A DNA stretch of 64,000 nt, from NCBI RefSeq assembly GCF_020804225.1, contig NZ_WJBI01000001.1:174942-238941 (forward strand), given 5' to 3'. The notes beneath the pieces were generated by a model. That model did no database searches. It saw nothing but the letters and a program-made list of their open reading frames with translations, and was not told the origin of the DNA. Shown in pieces: positions 17,555 through 28,508 of this stretch; the first letter of the stretch is position 1, and the number at the start of each line of letters is the position of its first letter. This DNA comes from Methanosarcina sp. DH2 (GTDB lineage: Archaea > Halobacteriota > Methanosarcinia > Methanosarcinales > Methanosarcinaceae). The position numbers were made by a program, and so were the translations under genes.

Positions 17555-18412
17555 ATGCTAAAGGAATTGCAGAAAAAAAGATCAGATTTGAAGGACATTT
17601 CTGAAGAATCCAAGGAAAAAAGGAATACTTTAAACGCTGAGGCCAGCGCTCTTGCCGCAAAGCGCAATGACCTGAACAAGAAGACAAAAGACCTTATCAA
17701 CGAAGCCCAGGAACTGAAAGTTCTCAGGGACGAGATCAACGAAAAGGTCAGCGAATATAAGAACAAGCGCGATGATACCAACGCCAGAGCAAACGACCTG
17801 TTTGCAAAGGCAGATTCCATCAGGAAGCAGAATAACCTTGGCGGGCCCTCAATCAAAGCCTTAAGGAAAGATATCGATCGCCTTGAATTCACCCAGCAGA
17901 CTGAAGTCCTGAGCACCACCAAGGAAAGAGAACTCGTTGGTAAGATTACACAACTTCAGAAACAATACCAGGTTAAAAAAGTCCAGCTCGAAGGCAACCT
18001 CGAACTGAAAACTATCCTCGATGAAGCCCAGCTAATCAGAGACGAGGCTTCGGAGTTCCACAACGAGCTTGCCGAGTATGCCAGGCAGGCCCAGGAATAC
18101 CACGAGAAAATGATTACCGCCTTCAAGGAAGCTGACAGAACCAGGGCAGAGTCGGATATTGCACACCGCGAATTTGTAAAAGCCCAGGAAGCAGCTGACG
18201 AGCAGCACAAGGTTTTCATCAACGCCCAGAAAGAAATCAGGGATCTTGACAAAGAAATCTTCAAGCTTAAGAAGAAAGACAAAGACGGAAAGTCCCGTGT
18301 TGTCAAGTCCGAACTCCAGAAGGATGCCAAATCCATCTTCGAGAAGTTCAAGGGCGGAGCAAAGCTTACTACCGAAGACCTGATGACCCTTCAGCGGTCT
18401 GGTTTAGTCTAA
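17555..18412 (+). CDS. Coiled-coil protein (COG1340 type)
   Basis: 285 residues, almost entirely heptad-repeating charged helix: MLKELQKKRSDLKDISEESK through KKKDKDGKSRVVKSELQK, with repeated 'R.D.N....L...A..L' units. Only the last 30 residues (AKSIFEKFKGGAKLTTEDLM) look like a small folded tail. Such proteins are found widely in archaea, often beside serB, and resemble SMC-like coiled coils. GGGAGGC upstream gives a good ribosome binding site. Function unknown; a structural or ribosome/polysome-associated role has been guessed for relatives. Confidence 0.8.
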   Translation: MLKELQKKRSDLKDISEESKEKRNTLNAEASALAAKRNDLNKKTKDLINEAQELKVLRDEINEKVSEYKNKRDDTNARANDLFAKADSIRKQNNLGGPSIKALRKDIDRLEFTQQTEVLSTTKERELVGKITQLQKQYQVKKVQLEGNLELKTILDEAQLIRDEASEFHNELAEYARQAQEYHEKMITAFKEADRTRAESDIAHREFVKAQEAADEQHKVFINAQKEIRDLDKEIFKLKKKDKDGKSRVVKSELQKDAKSIFEKFKGGAKLTTEDLMTLQRSGLV

Positions 18413-18853
18413 TCAATCTCATAGAATAGATTTTACATCGCTGGAATTTTTAATTTCCATTGCAAGTGAAGGCAACTTCGCCTTTACCTGCACTCCTTTT
18501 TCTGTTACCATCTCAGTTTCCCATTATCAGCTCAGTACCGGAACCTGCGGTCTGTTCGCTGTTGGCTGTTTACTGCCTTTTATATTCCCTGCTTACGCTA
18601 TCCAATCGAGTTTTTTGTTTTCAAGCTGTGTTTGTTTCGGACCTTGTGCTGGTAGTTTGCTTTCGCTTTTTTGCCATCCTCTTCTGCATGGTTAATATTT
18701 GACTGTCTGTATTCCAGGCGTGGCTGATGCTTTTCCTTTTATTTGATGTATATTGAGGTTCAAGCCGCATAAGGCACGTGAAAAAAAGAGCTGGAAATTC
18801 CTTTTACAGCTATCGGAATAACCCATAAATATTTTCTTCAAAAAGTCCGGAGC
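18413..18853. other. Intergenic region between convergent genes
   Basis: No gene or RNA recognised. Pyrimidine-rich on the plus strand, which produces a spurious plus-strand frame at 18460-18702. Confidence 0.4.
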
Positions 18854-19993
18854 TCACTCCAGAAGCTTCAGATATTTTTCTCTGAATTCGGGGTCTCTCA
18901 TAAGGCAGCATTTTGCGTTATATGCAGGTTCGCCCCTGATTTTTTTCCAGATATCTTTTATCTTGTCCCTATGGACATTTCCATAGGGGATAGGGATGCA
19001 GGCGCAGGGGAGGATATTTCCTTCAGGCGTGATGTGCAGCCATTTCCTGCCTGCCATGCAGCCTGTGGTCTTCATAACCTGTGGAATTGGAAAAACTCTG
19101 GGACCTTCTTTTTCCCTTACCCGGGATACAAAATTGTCAAATTTCCTGAGGTCTTTCGGGGTCATTATCTCGGATGCGTGGTCCATCCATCTGCCTGTCG
19201 GCACTATTTCGTAGAAAGAGAGTTCATGGGCTCCGAGATCTGCTGCAAGGGTGTAGAGTTCATCAAGTTCATTGACATTGTCCCTTGAAAGCACAACATA
19301 TATATTTACAAGCAACCCGGCTGCAAGTCCGTTCCTAACCGCCTCAACCGCGCTTTTGAATACTCCTTTCCTGCCCCTTACATAATCATGCTTTTCCTCA
19401 TATGCGCTGTCAAAACTGACTGTAAGCGAGTACAGCCCTGCAGCTTTAAGGCTCCTTGCGCGTTCTTCTGTCAGTCCGACTCCCGAAGTGAACATACCGG
19501 CAATGGCTTTTTCAGGGTCAACGTAGTTTATCAAAGCTTCCAGACCAGGATAGGTCAACGGTTCTCCACCATCAAAAATTACAAAAGTTGTGCCCATTTC
19601 GAGCACCTGGTCGATTGTATCTTTAATGATTTCGGGTGAAAGCTTTGCCCTGTTTTTTGTATCCGGAAGGGCGCAATGGATGCAGTTGTTGGGGCAATCC
19701 TCGGTAACTGAGATTGTTACCTGGTCAGGCATATTTTTTCCGAAAATTGACGATAGCTGGCTCTTCACAAGCCGGTCAAAGCTCGGACTCGGAATAGGAG
19801 GCATCCAGGTGGAATAGATCAGGCGGTCAGCTTCTACATTTGCAGGCTTTTCGCCGTCAAAGATTGAGATGTTTGCCGTAAGGATTTTTTTCATGAGTGG
19901 AGATGCTACCCCATCGGTTTTCATCTTCAAGCACCCATTTTCAATTTCGGCATAGACCCTGAAAAGGGGATTTTTATAAAACTCGTACTGCAT
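18854..19993 (-). CDS. Radical SAM protein with SPASM-like C-terminus
   Basis: 379 residues. The radical-SAM cluster motif is CPNNCIHC (Cys100, Cys104, Cys107), followed by GG-E (FDGGEPLTYPG) and the usual partial barrel. Near the C-terminus Cys residues in GCMAGRKWL, NILPCACIPIPYG and KCCLMRDPEF look like an auxiliary Fe-S (SPASM/twitch) domain as in PqqE, NirJ and AhbC/D. About 95 residues precede the barrel. It uses SAM and an unknown substrate. It is the third gene after a UbiA prenyltransferase and a geranylgeranyl-reductase-like flavoprotein on the same strand (120-base gap), so modification of a prenylated ring or lipid is a reasonable inference. Relation to haem-pathway AhbC/D cannot be excluded. 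Confidence 0.85.
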   Translation of the reverse strand: MQYEFYKNPLFRVYAEIENGCLKMKTDGVASPLMKKILTANISIFDGEKPANVEADRLIYSTWMPPIPSPSFDRLVKSQLSSIFGKNMPDQVTISVTEDCPNNCIHCALPDTKNRAKLSPEIIKDTIDQVLEMGTTFVIFDGGEPLTYPGLEALINYVDPEKAIAGMFTSGVGLTEERARSLKAAGLYSLTVSFDSAYEEKHDYVRGRKGVFKSAVEAVRNGLAAGLLVNIYVVLSRDNVNELDELYTLAADLGAHELSFYEIVPTGRWMDHASEIMTPKDLRKFDNFVSRVREKEGPRVFPIPQVMKTTGCMAGRKWLHITPEGNILPCACIPIPYGNVHRDKIKDIWKKIRGEPAYNAKCCLMRDPEFREKYLKLLE

Positions 19994-20113
19994 ATTTTCC
20001 CTGCATTGGCTTCTGGTGATTTTTTCCTTTCTGTGTTTTCCGTTCTATTTTTCCGGTTTCGTTTTTTCCGTTTCTTCAGTTCAATCTTTTCCAGCTTGCC
20101 TTTCGTCTCCGGT

Positions 20114-21271
20114 TTATTTATTCCTCAGGAATGCCCTGTATTTTAGCATAGCTGAAGGTTTCTTTTTCAACATGAATGTAAAGACATGCATAGCCTGTTC
20201 AAAGGCGCTGCCGTGGATAAAAGATAGGTCTTCTTTTTCAAATACCCTTACCATCTCATCGATTTCTCTGTCCGTCATCTTCCTGAGAGTTTCAAGCCCT
20301 ATACGGCCCAGATAATGCTCTACCTTAAATTCTCTCTCCCAGGTTTTCCGATATTCCGAAAGAGCATTTTTTGAAATGTCCCCTTTTTTCACAGCATCTG
20401 CCGCAACGTCTCCGCATATCTGGCCTGCCCTCATTGCATAACCTATCCCGGATTGACCTGCAGCTCCTCCAGCTACCATTACTCCGTCCATTATGTACTC
20501 ACCAGGTATGGTCACAATGGGGTCTCCCCCGGAAAGTTTTCTTACAACTTCTACTTCTTCGAGCCCTTTAAGCTTTTTGAAACGCTCAATCCAGGCATTC
20601 AGGTAAGGAGTCGCATCCTTGCCGCACCTGCGCACATAAGCTCCGATTGCAGCATTATCTCCTCCCCTGGGTGCATATGTAGTCTTCCAGCCGGGAGCAT
20701 GGTTTCCCACATAGTACTCAAACATTTCAGGTTTCCCAAGCCCTGCCGCCCTGATATCCAGCTCGATTCCCCAGGCAATATCCTCCGGGTGCTTCATTGT
20801 TTTCAGACCCAGAAGGGACGCCATTTTTGAATTGATGCCATCGGAAATGATTACAAGCTTCGACCTGAATATCCCTGAAGAAGTCCAGACAGCGAATTCC
20901 CCGCCTTCCTTTCGGATATCGTTTACTTCTACTCCTGTCCTGAGGTTAACGCCGGTTTTAATCACTTTCTCTGTATAAAACCGGTCAAATTTTGTTTTGT
21001 CGATAGAATAGCCAGGTGTTTCTATGATAACTTCTCGTCCTTCCGGAGAAACGATTTTCATGCCCTTGAGGTAATGCACGATATAAGACGAGTCTGCCTT
21101 TTCTCCGCACCTGTCAAGCATCCCCTTAAAAAAAGAGTTTGCAGGGTGTGGTGGAGTCCCGATCTCTTCTTTTCTTTCCAGCAGAAGAACATCTGCACCC
21201 TTTTCACAGGCATTTCTGGCTGCCATGAGCCCTGCAGGGGACGCCCCCATTACAATGATATCCGCATCCAT
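20114..21271 (-). CDS. Geranylgeranyl reductase family flavoprotein
   Basis: 385 residues. The N-terminal FAD-binding Rossmann motif is GASPAGLMAARNACEKGADV followed by LLERKEEIG; the middle APGWKTTYAPRGGDNAAIGA corresponds to the PGxYxWxFP region of geranylgeranyl reductases, and GDPIVTIPGEYIMDGVMVAG is the second FAD-contact segment (normally GD-A). Family members saturate isoprenoid double bonds of archaeal lipids or quinone-like tails. The main archaeol reductase of Methanosarcina is, as I recall, encoded next to a ferredoxin gene; none is present here, so this is likely a paralogue with another substrate. It starts 17 bases after the UbiA gene end. Confidence 0.85.
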   Translation of the reverse strand: MDADIIVMGASPAGLMAARNACEKGADVLLLERKEEIGTPPHPANSFFKGMLDRCGEKADSSYIVHYLKGMKIVSPEGREVIIETPGYSIDKTKFDRFYTEKVIKTGVNLRTGVEVNDIRKEGGEFAVWTSSGIFRSKLVIISDGINSKMASLLGLKTMKHPEDIAWGIELDIRAAGLGKPEMFEYYVGNHAPGWKTTYAPRGGDNAAIGAYVRRCGKDATPYLNAWIERFKKLKGLEEVEVVRKLSGGDPIVTIPGEYIMDGVMVAGGAAGQSGIGYAMRAGQICGDVAADAVKKGDISKNALSEYRKTWEREFKVEHYLGRIGLETLRKMTDREIDEMVRVFEKEDLSFIHGSAFEQAMHVFTFMLKKKPSAMLKYRAFLRNK

Positions 21272-21288
21272 TTTTTTCTATCCTTTTT

Positions 21289-22239
21289 TCACCAGAGAAT
21301 GGAGGTGTAAGATCCAAGATATATGCAGAGCACCACATCCAGGATCATTGACCCGAACATTATTGCCCTGTAGTTTGAGCCGTTAAGGAAAAGCGCGCCG
21401 CCCCTCTCAGGCGTCGGATGCTTGATAAAATCAAGGCACTGAGAAAGCATCCAGAGACCTGAGGCAAGAGCTCCTGCAAAAAATACCGGTCCGAGTCTGG
21501 CTGACCAGCCTATTATAACTGAAGCAATAACTCCGACAATCCACCAGAAGGTTACAAATCTGGCGGTAAATGGAATTCCAAAGGTTACTGGCAAAGTCGG
21601 GGCACCTTTTAGCCGGTCCCCTTCTACATCCCTGGCAACGCCTCCCAGAGTAAAAGCCCAGTCTGTAACGCAAATCATGAGTCCGAAGCAGATTGCAGGC
21701 AGGGGCAGGATCACTCCGTCACCGCCTTTAAGGATTCCTGCAGGGTCAAAGGCGAGCCAGATTCCCACAGGCACGAGCCCGTAGGAGATGCCGACAGGCA
21801 GGAAACTCAGGAAGGTGCTGCGCTTTGCAAAGATTGAGTAAATAGTAATAGTTGCAGCTGCGATAAACAGGACTGCAAGGGATTCCGGGTTCAGGTACGT
21901 AGCTGCCGCACCTGCGATAAGCAAAAGCAAGAAGGCGTACATCATCGCCGAATTCTTCGATACTCTCGAGGCAGGCAGAGGACGGTCCGGAATATTGATG
22001 GTGTCTATATCGACATCGCAGCAGTCATTGAAAACATATGAACTGGTTATGGCCGCAAAGCCTCCTATCACGGCAATCAAGAAGGGGACAAATAAGGGCA
22101 GCCCTCCGGTTGCCAGGTAGGAAGCAAGGATTGCGCTTGAGGCCGGGAGGGTAAGGTCCATGTAGTAGAGCTCGGGCCTCATCAGCCGGAGGTAGGGGCT
22201 GAGTTCCCCGATTCTTGCTGTAAGGGACAATCTTTTCAC
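21289..22239 (-). CDS. UbiA family prenyltransferase
   Basis: 316 residues, about nine membrane segments. Both Asp-rich motifs are present: NDCCDVDID at about residue 91 and DVEGDRLKGAPTLPV at about 203, which bind the Mg-diphosphate of the prenyl donor. Members join prenyl chains to aromatic or glyceryl acceptors (UbiA, MenA, DGGGP synthase, haem O synthase). This one heads a probable operon with a geranylgeranyl-reductase-like enzyme and a radical SAM enzyme. In Methanosarcina an attractive acceptor is the phenazine of methanophenazine, but archaeal lipid synthesis is an alternative. Confidence 0.88.
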   Translation of the reverse strand: MKRLSLTARIGELSPYLRLMRPELYYMDLTLPASSAILASYLATGGLPLFVPFLIAVIGGFAAITSSYVFNDCCDVDIDTINIPDRPLPASRVSKNSAMMYAFLLLLIAGAAATYLNPESLAVLFIAAATITIYSIFAKRSTFLSFLPVGISYGLVPVGIWLAFDPAGILKGGDGVILPLPAICFGLMICVTDWAFTLGGVARDVEGDRLKGAPTLPVTFGIPFTARFVTFWWIVGVIASVIIGWSARLGPVFFAGALASGLWMLSQCLDFIKHPTPERGGALFLNGSNYRAIMFGSMILDVVLCIYLGSYTSILW

Positions 22240-22385
22240 CTGTGCTTTTCTGGTTTGTATTGGGGGTTGGTTGTATTATCGGGAATTGTCAGATTTTTAG
22301 TGTTATCAGGGGTTTTACAGTTAGTCCTATAAACATTGGCATCTCAAAAAAGTTTCCTTTTTCTCTTTTTCAGGAGAATCCTGCC

Positions 22386-22451
22386 ATGAGACAGCAACTG
22401 AGGGTTTATGAGATGTATGAGGACCCCTGGGACCGATTTAAGAATCCGTAA
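22386..22451 (+). CDS. Possible 21-residue peptide
   Basis: Frame starting MRQQLRVYEMYEDPWDRF with AGGAGA eight bases upstream, on the opposite strand between the UbiA gene and tgtA. Its composition (W, D, Y, R) is protein-like, but no homologue is known to me. Very tentative. Confidence 0.2.
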   Translation: MRQQLRVYEMYEDPWDRFKNP

Positions 22452-22454
22452 AAA

Positions 22455-22474
22455 ATCCAGGCCCCTTTAGGGGC
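22455..22474 (-). terminator. Hairpin plus T run after tgtA
   Basis: On the minus strand GCCCC-TAAA-GGGGC followed by a T-rich stretch, starting 11 bases after the tgtA stop codon; shaped like an intrinsic terminator. Confidence 0.6.
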
Positions 22475-22484
22475 TATGATGTGC

Positions 22485-23957
22485 TTATTCTTTTTTCCAG
22501 GCATCCCTGTATACGAGCTTTGCTTTTTTCCCGATTTCTTCGATCAAAGGATGTTCAAACTCCCTTTCACAAATAAAGGTAAATTCTGCCCCAGGGTTCA
22601 GATCCATCAATTTAATTGTATTTGAGAGGGCTGTGCTGAGAGCTTCATAGTCCGGAAACTTCGAAATCTCGGCATTGAAGGGATAAACCTCTTCCATTTC
22701 TGCAGGAAAAGCTCCAAAAGGCGCTTTAAATATCAGGATCCGGTCATAGTCCTTTTCTCCTTTAACCGGGCCTGTTCGTATTATTGCCGAACCTTCTATG
22801 CTGAACCTTTCCAGCCGCTTTCCGAAACGCAGGACTTCCGGCCGAGAGGCGGATTCCGGGCCACAGTAAAAGTATGTGCTTTTGGTTGCAGGGTCATATT
22901 GTTCCAGCCAGGCAGAGTGGGTATAGAGTTTTTTCAATCCGTCAAGAAGTTTCGGGTGGGCACGGCAGCGCTGCTCAACAAGCTCGAGCAGTTTTCCGTC
23001 TTTTATGGACTGCTTGATCAGCCGGATTTCTGCAAAGGTTGCATAAAGGTTATGCCTTGCGAGAAGCTCCTCCTTATTTTTGGCTTTTCTCAGCTCGTCG
23101 GCAGTATATTTAGAACAGATAGGGCAGGAACAGGGAAGGTAGTTCAGTTTTTCTACATGATACGTCCCGTTAACAGTAATATAACGTCCGTCCTTGGCAT
23201 AGAGAGCATAGGCTGCCGAGTCAAAAAGGTCGCAACCAAGAGCAACTGCAAGAGCAAACATCATAGGGTGCCCTGCCCCGAAAAGATGTACAGGTGAGGT
23301 TGGAGAAAGACCTTTTTTGGCTGCGGCAATTACATCCACAAGCTCTGCGTAACGATAGGATTCCATTAGCGGGACAACTGCCCCCAGGGGATAAACTTCA
23401 AAGTTCAAGTCTTTCAGGTAAGATGCAGCTTTTTCCCTGAGTTCGGGATAGGTCGAGCCCTGTACCGGGCCTGCAAGGAGCTGTTCCCCCTGAATGAATC
23501 TGCGGGCAGCTTCCAGGCGTTCGGCAGTGACTGCAAGTTCTTCTTCCGCTCTCCTGAAATGGACATCCGGAGGGGTCGGAATATCAAGTGGGACTATGAT
23601 GTCGCTCCCGATTTTCTGCTGGAATCCTAGAATTTCTTCATTTGTAACTTCTACCGACCCGTATACTGAAAGCTGGAAAGAGCCCGAGTCTGTCATAATT
23701 GGCCCTTCAAAGCCAAGGAGTCCATGCAGCCCCTTTTCAAGGGCGACACTTCGCAGCTCTTCTTTCCGGTAAATAATATATGAATTGGTGATCAGAATCT
23801 CTGCCCCGAAGCTTTTCATCTCTTTCGGGGAGATAAGCTGAATGTTCGGATTTATTACAGGCATGACAGTAGGTGTCTCAACAGTCCCGTGTGGAGTCCT
23901 GAGTTTCCCTATCCTGCCGCCTGCGTCCTTGTCTAGAATTTCGAATATAGCTGACAT
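22485..23957 (-). CDS. tgtA: tRNA-guanine(15) transglycosylase
   Basis: 490 residues. It exchanges guanine-15 in the D-loop of archaeal tRNAs for preQ0, the first step to archaeosine. Catalytic features: MTDSGSFQ with Asp90, GPVQGSTYP, and the nucleophile segment FDSAAYALYA with Asp246; the zinc site is CSCPIC (Cys276, 278, 281) plus a His near 302. The protein ends after the second domain with no obvious PUA module, as in methanosarcinal split versions. It is followed by an intrinsic-terminator-like hairpin, so it is probably monocistronic. Confidence 0.95.
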   Translation of the reverse strand: MSAIFEILDKDAGGRIGKLRTPHGTVETPTVMPVINPNIQLISPKEMKSFGAEILITNSYIIYRKEELRSVALEKGLHGLLGFEGPIMTDSGSFQLSVYGSVEVTNEEILGFQQKIGSDIIVPLDIPTPPDVHFRRAEEELAVTAERLEAARRFIQGEQLLAGPVQGSTYPELREKAASYLKDLNFEVYPLGAVVPLMESYRYAELVDVIAAAKKGLSPTSPVHLFGAGHPMMFALAVALGCDLFDSAAYALYAKDGRYITVNGTYHVEKLNYLPCSCPICSKYTADELRKAKNKEELLARHNLYATFAEIRLIKQSIKDGKLLELVEQRCRAHPKLLDGLKKLYTHSAWLEQYDPATKSTYFYCGPESASRPEVLRFGKRLERFSIEGSAIIRTGPVKGEKDYDRILIFKAPFGAFPAEMEEVYPFNAEISKFPDYEALSTALSNTIKLMDLNPGAEFTFICEREFEHPLIEEIGKKAKLVYRDAWKKE

Positions 23958-24249
23958 GCCGCGGTTATAGATGCCTCTCAGATATATTTATCTTTGGGGA
24001 CTGGTAAGGAAGACCACCTGGTGTAGAAAGCTGCATCTGCCTGCTTTGCTCCCCGGGACTTAAAAAATAAAGATTTACTCTCTTTAGTTTGAGTACAGTG
24101 TATTCGTTTATAATCAAGGGCCCCAATTCCTTTACTGATCTCAATCAAGTAGGTGAACTACAGGTAAGCAGGTAAACTGCGGAAAAACAGAGCAGAGCTG
24201 TAGCCCCTCTCTGCCCGGTTTTTTCTTATCTTATTCTTCTTTTTCTGAA

Positions 24250-24837
24250 TCAGTCCTCTTTTGCCCGCGGCATTGCAATTATTTCCCTTATCTGAAGGGA
24301 GAAGAAATCATTGCTATGAGCCGGCCTCAGTACAAGAGCCACATCTGCACCCCACCTTGTGCCTCCTATGGCTATGATTTCGGTGTCGTCCGAGACCGGG
24401 ATATGGCCTGAGTCTGCTGCCATAATGGCAACCTCTACAGCCACCTTGAAACCTTTTCCAAAAAGGGAACGCAGGGTATCGGCAATTACTTCAAGCCTTG
24501 AATAGCCTCCGAACTTCTTTGTTATCGAACGCTCTATTCCGGAAAACATATGTGACTGGGTGGTAATTATTGCTCCAAGTTCTTCAAGCTTCTTTTTGTA
24601 CTCTTCTTCTACTTCCCATTCGCCTTTTTCTTTCTGCCCGTACTGGTGGCTTACTCCAATTACCTTTATGCCGCTGCCCTTTACTGCCTCTGCCATTTTT
24701 AGAGCGGTTTTCCCACTGGTACTGGCAACTACAATGTGGGATATTCCAAGGTCTGCTGCTCTTTTTGCTGCAGCCTCAACAACTGCGTCTGTGTTTCCTT
24801 CACCTACGCTGTCCAAATAAAGAACTGGTTTTTCCAT
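24250..24837 (-). CDS. Pyruvate kinase alpha/beta (C-terminal) domain protein
   Basis: 195 residues equal to the stand-alone C-terminal domain of pyruvate kinase: VEAAAKRAADLGISHIVVAS and TSGKTALKMAEAV near the start, EIIAIGGTRWGADVALVLRP towards the end. There is no catalytic barrel, so it is not a pyruvate kinase; in the enzyme this domain binds allosteric sugar phosphates. Stand-alone copies are common in archaea and thought to be regulatory or nucleotide-binding; function unknown. Good ribosome binding site (AGGAGGAAG) just upstream of the ATG. Confidence 0.85.
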   Translation of the reverse strand: MEKPVLYLDSVGEGNTDAVVEAAAKRAADLGISHIVVASTSGKTALKMAEAVKGSGIKVIGVSHQYGQKEKGEWEVEEEYKKKLEELGAIITTQSHMFSGIERSITKKFGGYSRLEVIADTLRSLFGKGFKVAVEVAIMAADSGHIPVSDDTEIIAIGGTRWGADVALVLRPAHSNDFFSLQIREIIAMPRAKED

Positions 24838-25298
24838 GAATTACTTCCTCCTGTGTTTGATTTAATTTTCTTTCATGAGCTTCTTTCATTAGTTATTTTA
24901 TAAACTTTTTAAGTTTATTTCTGCCACTTTTCTGTCTTTTTCCTGTTATTTTTCCTTCTTTTCTATGAAACTTTTTTCTATGAAACTCTTTTTCCTCTCC
25001 TTTTCTTATTCTTCATGAACGCAGTTTACATTAGCAGGCATCTAGAGGAGAAGGTATGTTAATCAGGATAAACGCTCCTAATCTGAATTATTTTTCCTCT
25101 GTCATGAGAAAAGATATATATTAAAAGGATTCTCTTTTAATGAAAAAGAGGGTTATGGCATTCGGAATCCCGGATTCATCGATATTTTTTTATTGATGTC
25201 TGCGCAGAAAGTAACACAGATCCGGGCTGGCGAGAAACTTGTTTATTTAGGATTAGATCAGATATAATCATAGGGGTTGTATTCATTGAGGTGGTTTT
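24838..25298. other. Divergent promoter region and PAC2 gene leader
   Basis: The plus-strand TATA box at 25113-25123 implies a leader of about 150 bases for the PAC2 gene. The leader contains two very short frames: 18 codons from 25140 (MKKRVMAFGIPDSSIFFY) and 23 codons at 25196-25267 (MSAQKVTQIRAGEKLVYLGL...), the second ending 31 bases before the PAC2 start. Neither has a good ribosome binding site. The minus-strand side is pyrimidine-rich with a small repeat (ttttctatgaaactt twice near 24960-24990). Confidence 0.4.
25113..25123 (+). promoter_or_regulatory. TATA box upstream of the PAC2 gene
   Basis: gatatatatta preceded by purine-rich gagaaaa (BRE-like) is the best TATA match in this stretch. 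Confidence 0.5.
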
Positions 25299-26048
25299 TT
25301 GTCAACTACTACAGACTATGACGACAATGACGTGAAGATTATTACCAAACCTGTGCAGTCAAAAAACCCTGTTTTGATTGAAGGTTTTCCCGGAATCGGG
25401 CTTGTGGGGAATATTGCGAGTCAGCACATGATCGAAGAGATGAATATGGAGTATATAGGCTCCATTGAGTCCAGGTATTTTCCTTCAATTGCAGTGCTCT
25501 ATGAAGGGCTTATAAACATGCCTGTACGGATCTACAAAAACGTAGAACACAACATCATTATAGTCATCTCCGATATTCCTATCAGCCACTCGGTTTCCTA
25601 TGATGTGAGCAATGCTCTCGTGGACTGGGCTGAATCTATCAATGTCAAGGAGATTGCTTCTATTGCGGGGATTGCCATTATGGATGGAGGGCACAAGGTT
25701 TTCGGAGCAGCTACCACGTCGGAAATGCTGGATAAAATCAGGGACAAAGTAGAAATTTTCCAGATGGGAACTATTTCCGGAATTTCGGGCAGCGTAATGG
25801 CTGAATGCTTGCTGCGTGGGATTCCCGCAATTAGCCTGCTCGGGGCTACAAAAACTCAGAACCCAGATCCAAGAGCTGCATCTTCTGTGATTGGAGTCCT
25901 TAATGAGTTGTATGGGCTTTCGGTCAGCACTGAAAGGCTTATAGAACAGGCTGAGCGCATAGAAATCGAACTCCAGAAACTTTCTGAAGATGTTCAGGCT
26001 ACCGAGCGGAAAGGAGAAGTCAAAAAGGAGTTCCCAATGTACGGGTGA
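25299..26048 (+). CDS. PAC2-type proteasome assembly chaperone family protein
   Basis: 249 residues starting at TTG 25299, chosen because GAGGTGG lies four bases upstream. The N-terminal core NPVLIEGFPGIGLVGNIASQ is the hallmark of the archaeal PAC2 family (COG2047/COG1938), related to the eukaryotic proteasome assembly chaperone 2. The body continues with VIISDIPISHSVSYDVSNAL and GISGSVMAECLLRGIPAISL; the end (ERLIEQAERIEIELQKLSED) is a helical tail. In archaea a role in 20S proteasome assembly is predicted. It is followed four bases later by a DUF473 gene, surely one operon. Confidence 0.88.
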   Translation: MSTTTDYDDNDVKIITKPVQSKNPVLIEGFPGIGLVGNIASQHMIEEMNMEYIGSIESRYFPSIAVLYEGLINMPVRIYKNVEHNIIIVISDIPISHSVSYDVSNALVDWAESINVKEIASIAGIAIMDGGHKVFGAATTSEMLDKIRDKVEIFQMGTISGISGSVMAECLLRGIPAISLLGATKTQNPDPRAASSVIGVLNELYGLSVSTERLIEQAERIEIELQKLSEDVQATERKGEVKKEFPMYG

Positions 26049-26052
26049 TCCT

Positions 26053-26442
26053 ATGGAGTACACCACGTTAACAGGAATTGCCGATTCCGTAATTGAGATC
26101 CTGAAAACACACGAGCTCAGGACTCTTGAAATCCGGAATCCGCAGAACTTCTTCGGAGTACTCGGGCTCAATGCAGGAGATAGTGTTCTCCTGACTTCTA
26201 CGAGCCTTCAGGACCTTACTGATGGGACTCAGGGACTCATAGCGAGGGTTGTTCAAAAACAGGTATCGGTTCACTCCTTTGTCAGCTCAAATGAGCTATA
26301 CCTTGAAGAGCGAGAAACCCTGTCAGCCCGCATTCAACTTGAATGCAGGTGTATGGCAAGGGTACGAAATGTTGTTTCAAATGAACTCGGGAAACCTGTA
26401 AAAGTAGATGCAAGGGAAATCTCGTGCTATGAAGCTCGGTAA
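26053..26442 (+). CDS. DUF473 protein
   Basis: 129 residues. The ATG at 26053 has GGGTGAT immediately upstream and follows the PAC2 stop by four bases. The sequence (NPQNFFGVLGLNAGDSVLLT ... ARVRNVVSNELGKPVKVDAR) matches the methanogen-specific DUF473 family in size and pattern, and looks like a small beta-rich domain. Function unknown; translational coupling to the PAC2 gene suggests joint use. Confidence 0.8.
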   Translation: MEYTTLTGIADSVIEILKTHELRTLEIRNPQNFFGVLGLNAGDSVLLTSTSLQDLTDGTQGLIARVVQKQVSVHSFVSSNELYLEERETLSARIQLECRCMARVRNVVSNELGKPVKVDAREISCYEAR

Positions 26443-26879
26443 TTTTATTAAATTTAATTTACTGTGCCAGACTTCAATCTGAAAAATGTTTTTTTCCGAA
26501 ATTTGTAACTCTCTTTAATAAGTAACTCTCTTTAATAAAGATCTGGCTTTAGCATGCCATCATCTTCCTGAAAAACGTTTTTTTCTTTACTTTTCTTGAA
26601 CTAATTTCTAAGAAAATTTTCCAAAAAAATCTATTCTGGAAACTATTCTTCCTATAAAAATATATGCTGAAAATAGATTTCTATTCCTCTCAGATAAAAG
26701 CCCATTTCTAAAAGAAATTTCTAAAAGAGGTTTATAAAAAAGATTTCTAAAAGAGATTTCTAAAAGAGATTTCTAAAAGAGGTTTATAAAAAAGAATCAC
26801 AAAAAAGGGGCCCGGAAAATTTGAACTTTTCCGGAAACCACCAGCTTAGTTTTAAATTCTTACGTTTAGTTTTGAATTC
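26443..26879. other. Intergenic region with AT-rich tandem repeats
   Basis: Between two convergent genes. Contains the tandem repeat at 26704-26794 and a smaller duplication 'taactctctttaataa' at 26505-26540. No gene. Confidence 0.5.
26704..26794. repeat. Tandem 'gatttctaaaaga' repeats
   Basis: Six copies of atttctaaaaga(g), two of which are followed by ggtttataaaaaaga, giving a nested repeat of 13- and 28-base units. Likely slippage in a non-coding region. Confidence 0.7.

Positions 26880-28508
<1,629 letters not shown>

Noticed and set aside
16787-17922. Long minus-strand frame over serB
   Set aside because: Antisense to serB and the coiled-coil gene, both of which have clear family motifs on the plus strand.
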